A stretch of 6,392 bases of DNA, taken from contig JAOTUT010000094.1 in NCBI GenBank assembly GCA_029863735.1, positions 1 through 6,392 of the forward strand, read 5' to 3'. A program made the position numbers and the translations under genes. This document shows positions 5,746-6,392 of the stretch, one piece after another. The stretch's first letter is position 1. Every line of letters begins with the position of its first letter. The stretch is from Ignavibacteria bacterium. Its GTDB lineage: Bacteria; Bacteroidota; Ignavibacteria; Ignavibacteriales; Ignavibacteriaceae. Below the pieces are notes generated by a model. The model made no database searches, was not told the DNA's origin, and saw only the letters and a program-made list of their open reading frames with translations.

Positions 5746-6392
5746 AGAATCGCATTAAAATTTTTCGTTACTTTGTTTATTAAAATTTGAAAATCCTTAT
5801 CTACTTCTTCATCAATTAAAGTTCTGTTGACATCAAAATACTCTAAATTGAATGCCATACTTTTTTTAAATTCACCAATCTCTTTATTTTCGAAAAGATC
5901 GAACAATTCAACAGATTTGAGAATGTCACTGCTCTCCCGTAAAATAAAATCCTTTACTGATGTGTAATTTATTGATTTATCAAACAAAAACGCAAAATCA
6001 CGATATACTTTTGGGTATTTCAAAAGTTCTGTAAATGTCCTCTTTTTATCGGATAATTTATTAAGAATATCCAGATCGCACTCAAAAGAAAACACAGGTT
6101 GATTGATATCAAACATTTTAAGAACGCTTTTGTTAAGTTTACCACCAACTCCAAACTTCAAATCTTTAAAGTTTGCAATGAATTGATAATCGTAAATCTT
6201 ATTTTGTATGGAATTATAAGAATCATTTAAAACATTGTCAAGCGATATTTTTAAAAAAAATGAATTTACTAGACCTTTCAAATCAAATATATCATACTCC
6301 GATTCGGTAGAATACCATTGACGGCTTTGCTTTTTACCGGTAATAATTAGTAATATTTTCTTCTTCTCCTTAAAATCAGAGAATGAGTTAAA
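5733..6392 (-). CDS. pheT: Phenylalanine--tRNA ligase beta subunit, C-terminal part, cut by right window edge
   Basis: The frame is open from the right edge to a TAA at 5735-5733, giving the last 219 residues of a subunit that is usually about 800. PheT pairs with PheS in a cytoplasmic alpha2-beta2 enzyme that charges tRNA-Phe; the beta chain supplies tRNA recognition and editing. The fragment first shows the end of the catalytic-like core, with TGKKQSRQWY (18-27) followed by DIFDLKG (34-40), a typical PheT pattern. The last 95 or so residues form the ferredoxin-fold anticodon-binding domain (FDX-ACB): YPKVYRDFAFLFD, then ELFDLFENKEIGEFKKSMAF, the signature RTLIDEEV and the final NAILRGK. A TTG at 6281 might be mistaken for a start but encodes the Leu of DLKG inside the protein. 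The gene is followed with no gap by the coiled-coil gene. Editing and core domains lie outside the window. Confidence 0.95.
   Translation of the reverse strand, partial: FNSFSDFKEKKKILLIITGKKQSRQWYSTESEYDIFDLKGLVNSFFLKISLDNVLNDSYNSIQNKIYDYQFIANFKDLKFGVGGKLNKSVLKMFDINQPVFSFECDLDILNKLSDKKRTFTELLKYPKVYRDFAFLFDKSINYTSVKDFILRESSDILKSVELFDLFENKEIGEFKKSMAFNLEYFDVNRTLIDEEVDKDFQILINKVTKNFNAILRGK

Noticed and set aside
6279..6281. TTG at 6281 as the start of a separate 182-residue protein
   Set aside because: The frame continues upstream to the window edge with PheT-like sequence, and this codon is the Leu of the DLKG motif.

Overview
The window is an AT-rich bacterial chromosome segment, about two-thirds A+T by eye. 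Every gene I can support lies on the minus strand. Read in the direction of transcription (high to low coordinates) the order is: pheT (3' part only), a small coiled-coil gene, zapA, a structured non-coding RNA that is probably 6S RNA, rny, coaE, a proline dehydrogenase gene, tsaD, and mltG (5' part only). The close packing (gaps of 0, 6 and 23 bases and one 4-base overlap) suggests one or a few long polycistronic units. No mobile element, CRISPR array, tRNA, rRNA or sign of recent transfer was seen.

Organism: the order pheT / coiled-coil / zapA / 6S RNA / rny is one I associate with Bacteroidota and their relatives. Low GC, GTG and TTG starts, and a stand-alone proline dehydrogenase next to tsaD would fit the Bacteroidota-Chlorobiota-Ignavibacteriota group. 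This is inference from gene order and not a placement by phylogeny.

Right part (about 4840-6392): the C-terminal third of the phenylalanyl-tRNA synthetase beta chain is followed without any gap by a 102-residue coiled-coil protein using a TTG start. The FtsZ-ring protein ZapA comes next, and then a roughly 210-nt stretch with no reading frame. Its two ends pair in a long closing helix and its interior is rich in hairpins, which together with its place between zapA and rny points to 6S RNA.

Middle part (2613-4807): rny encodes a full-length membrane-anchored RNase Y, and coaE follows 23 bases later with several unusual residues at family-conserved places.

Left part (1-2521): after a 91-base gap comes a monofunctional proline dehydrogenase (GTG start, good Shine-Dalgarno). 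It is translationally coupled by an ATGA overlap to tsaD, the catalytic subunit for the universal tRNA t6A modification. Six bases further on is mltG, whose product cuts nascent peptidoglycan strands; it runs off the left edge before its catalytic region.

Taken together this is a core growth cluster (tRNA charging and modification, division-ring assembly, mRNA decay, CoA synthesis, cell wall). I found no convincing undescribed system. The best leads are the 6S-like RNA, the coiled-coil neighbour of zapA, and the divergent CoaE.
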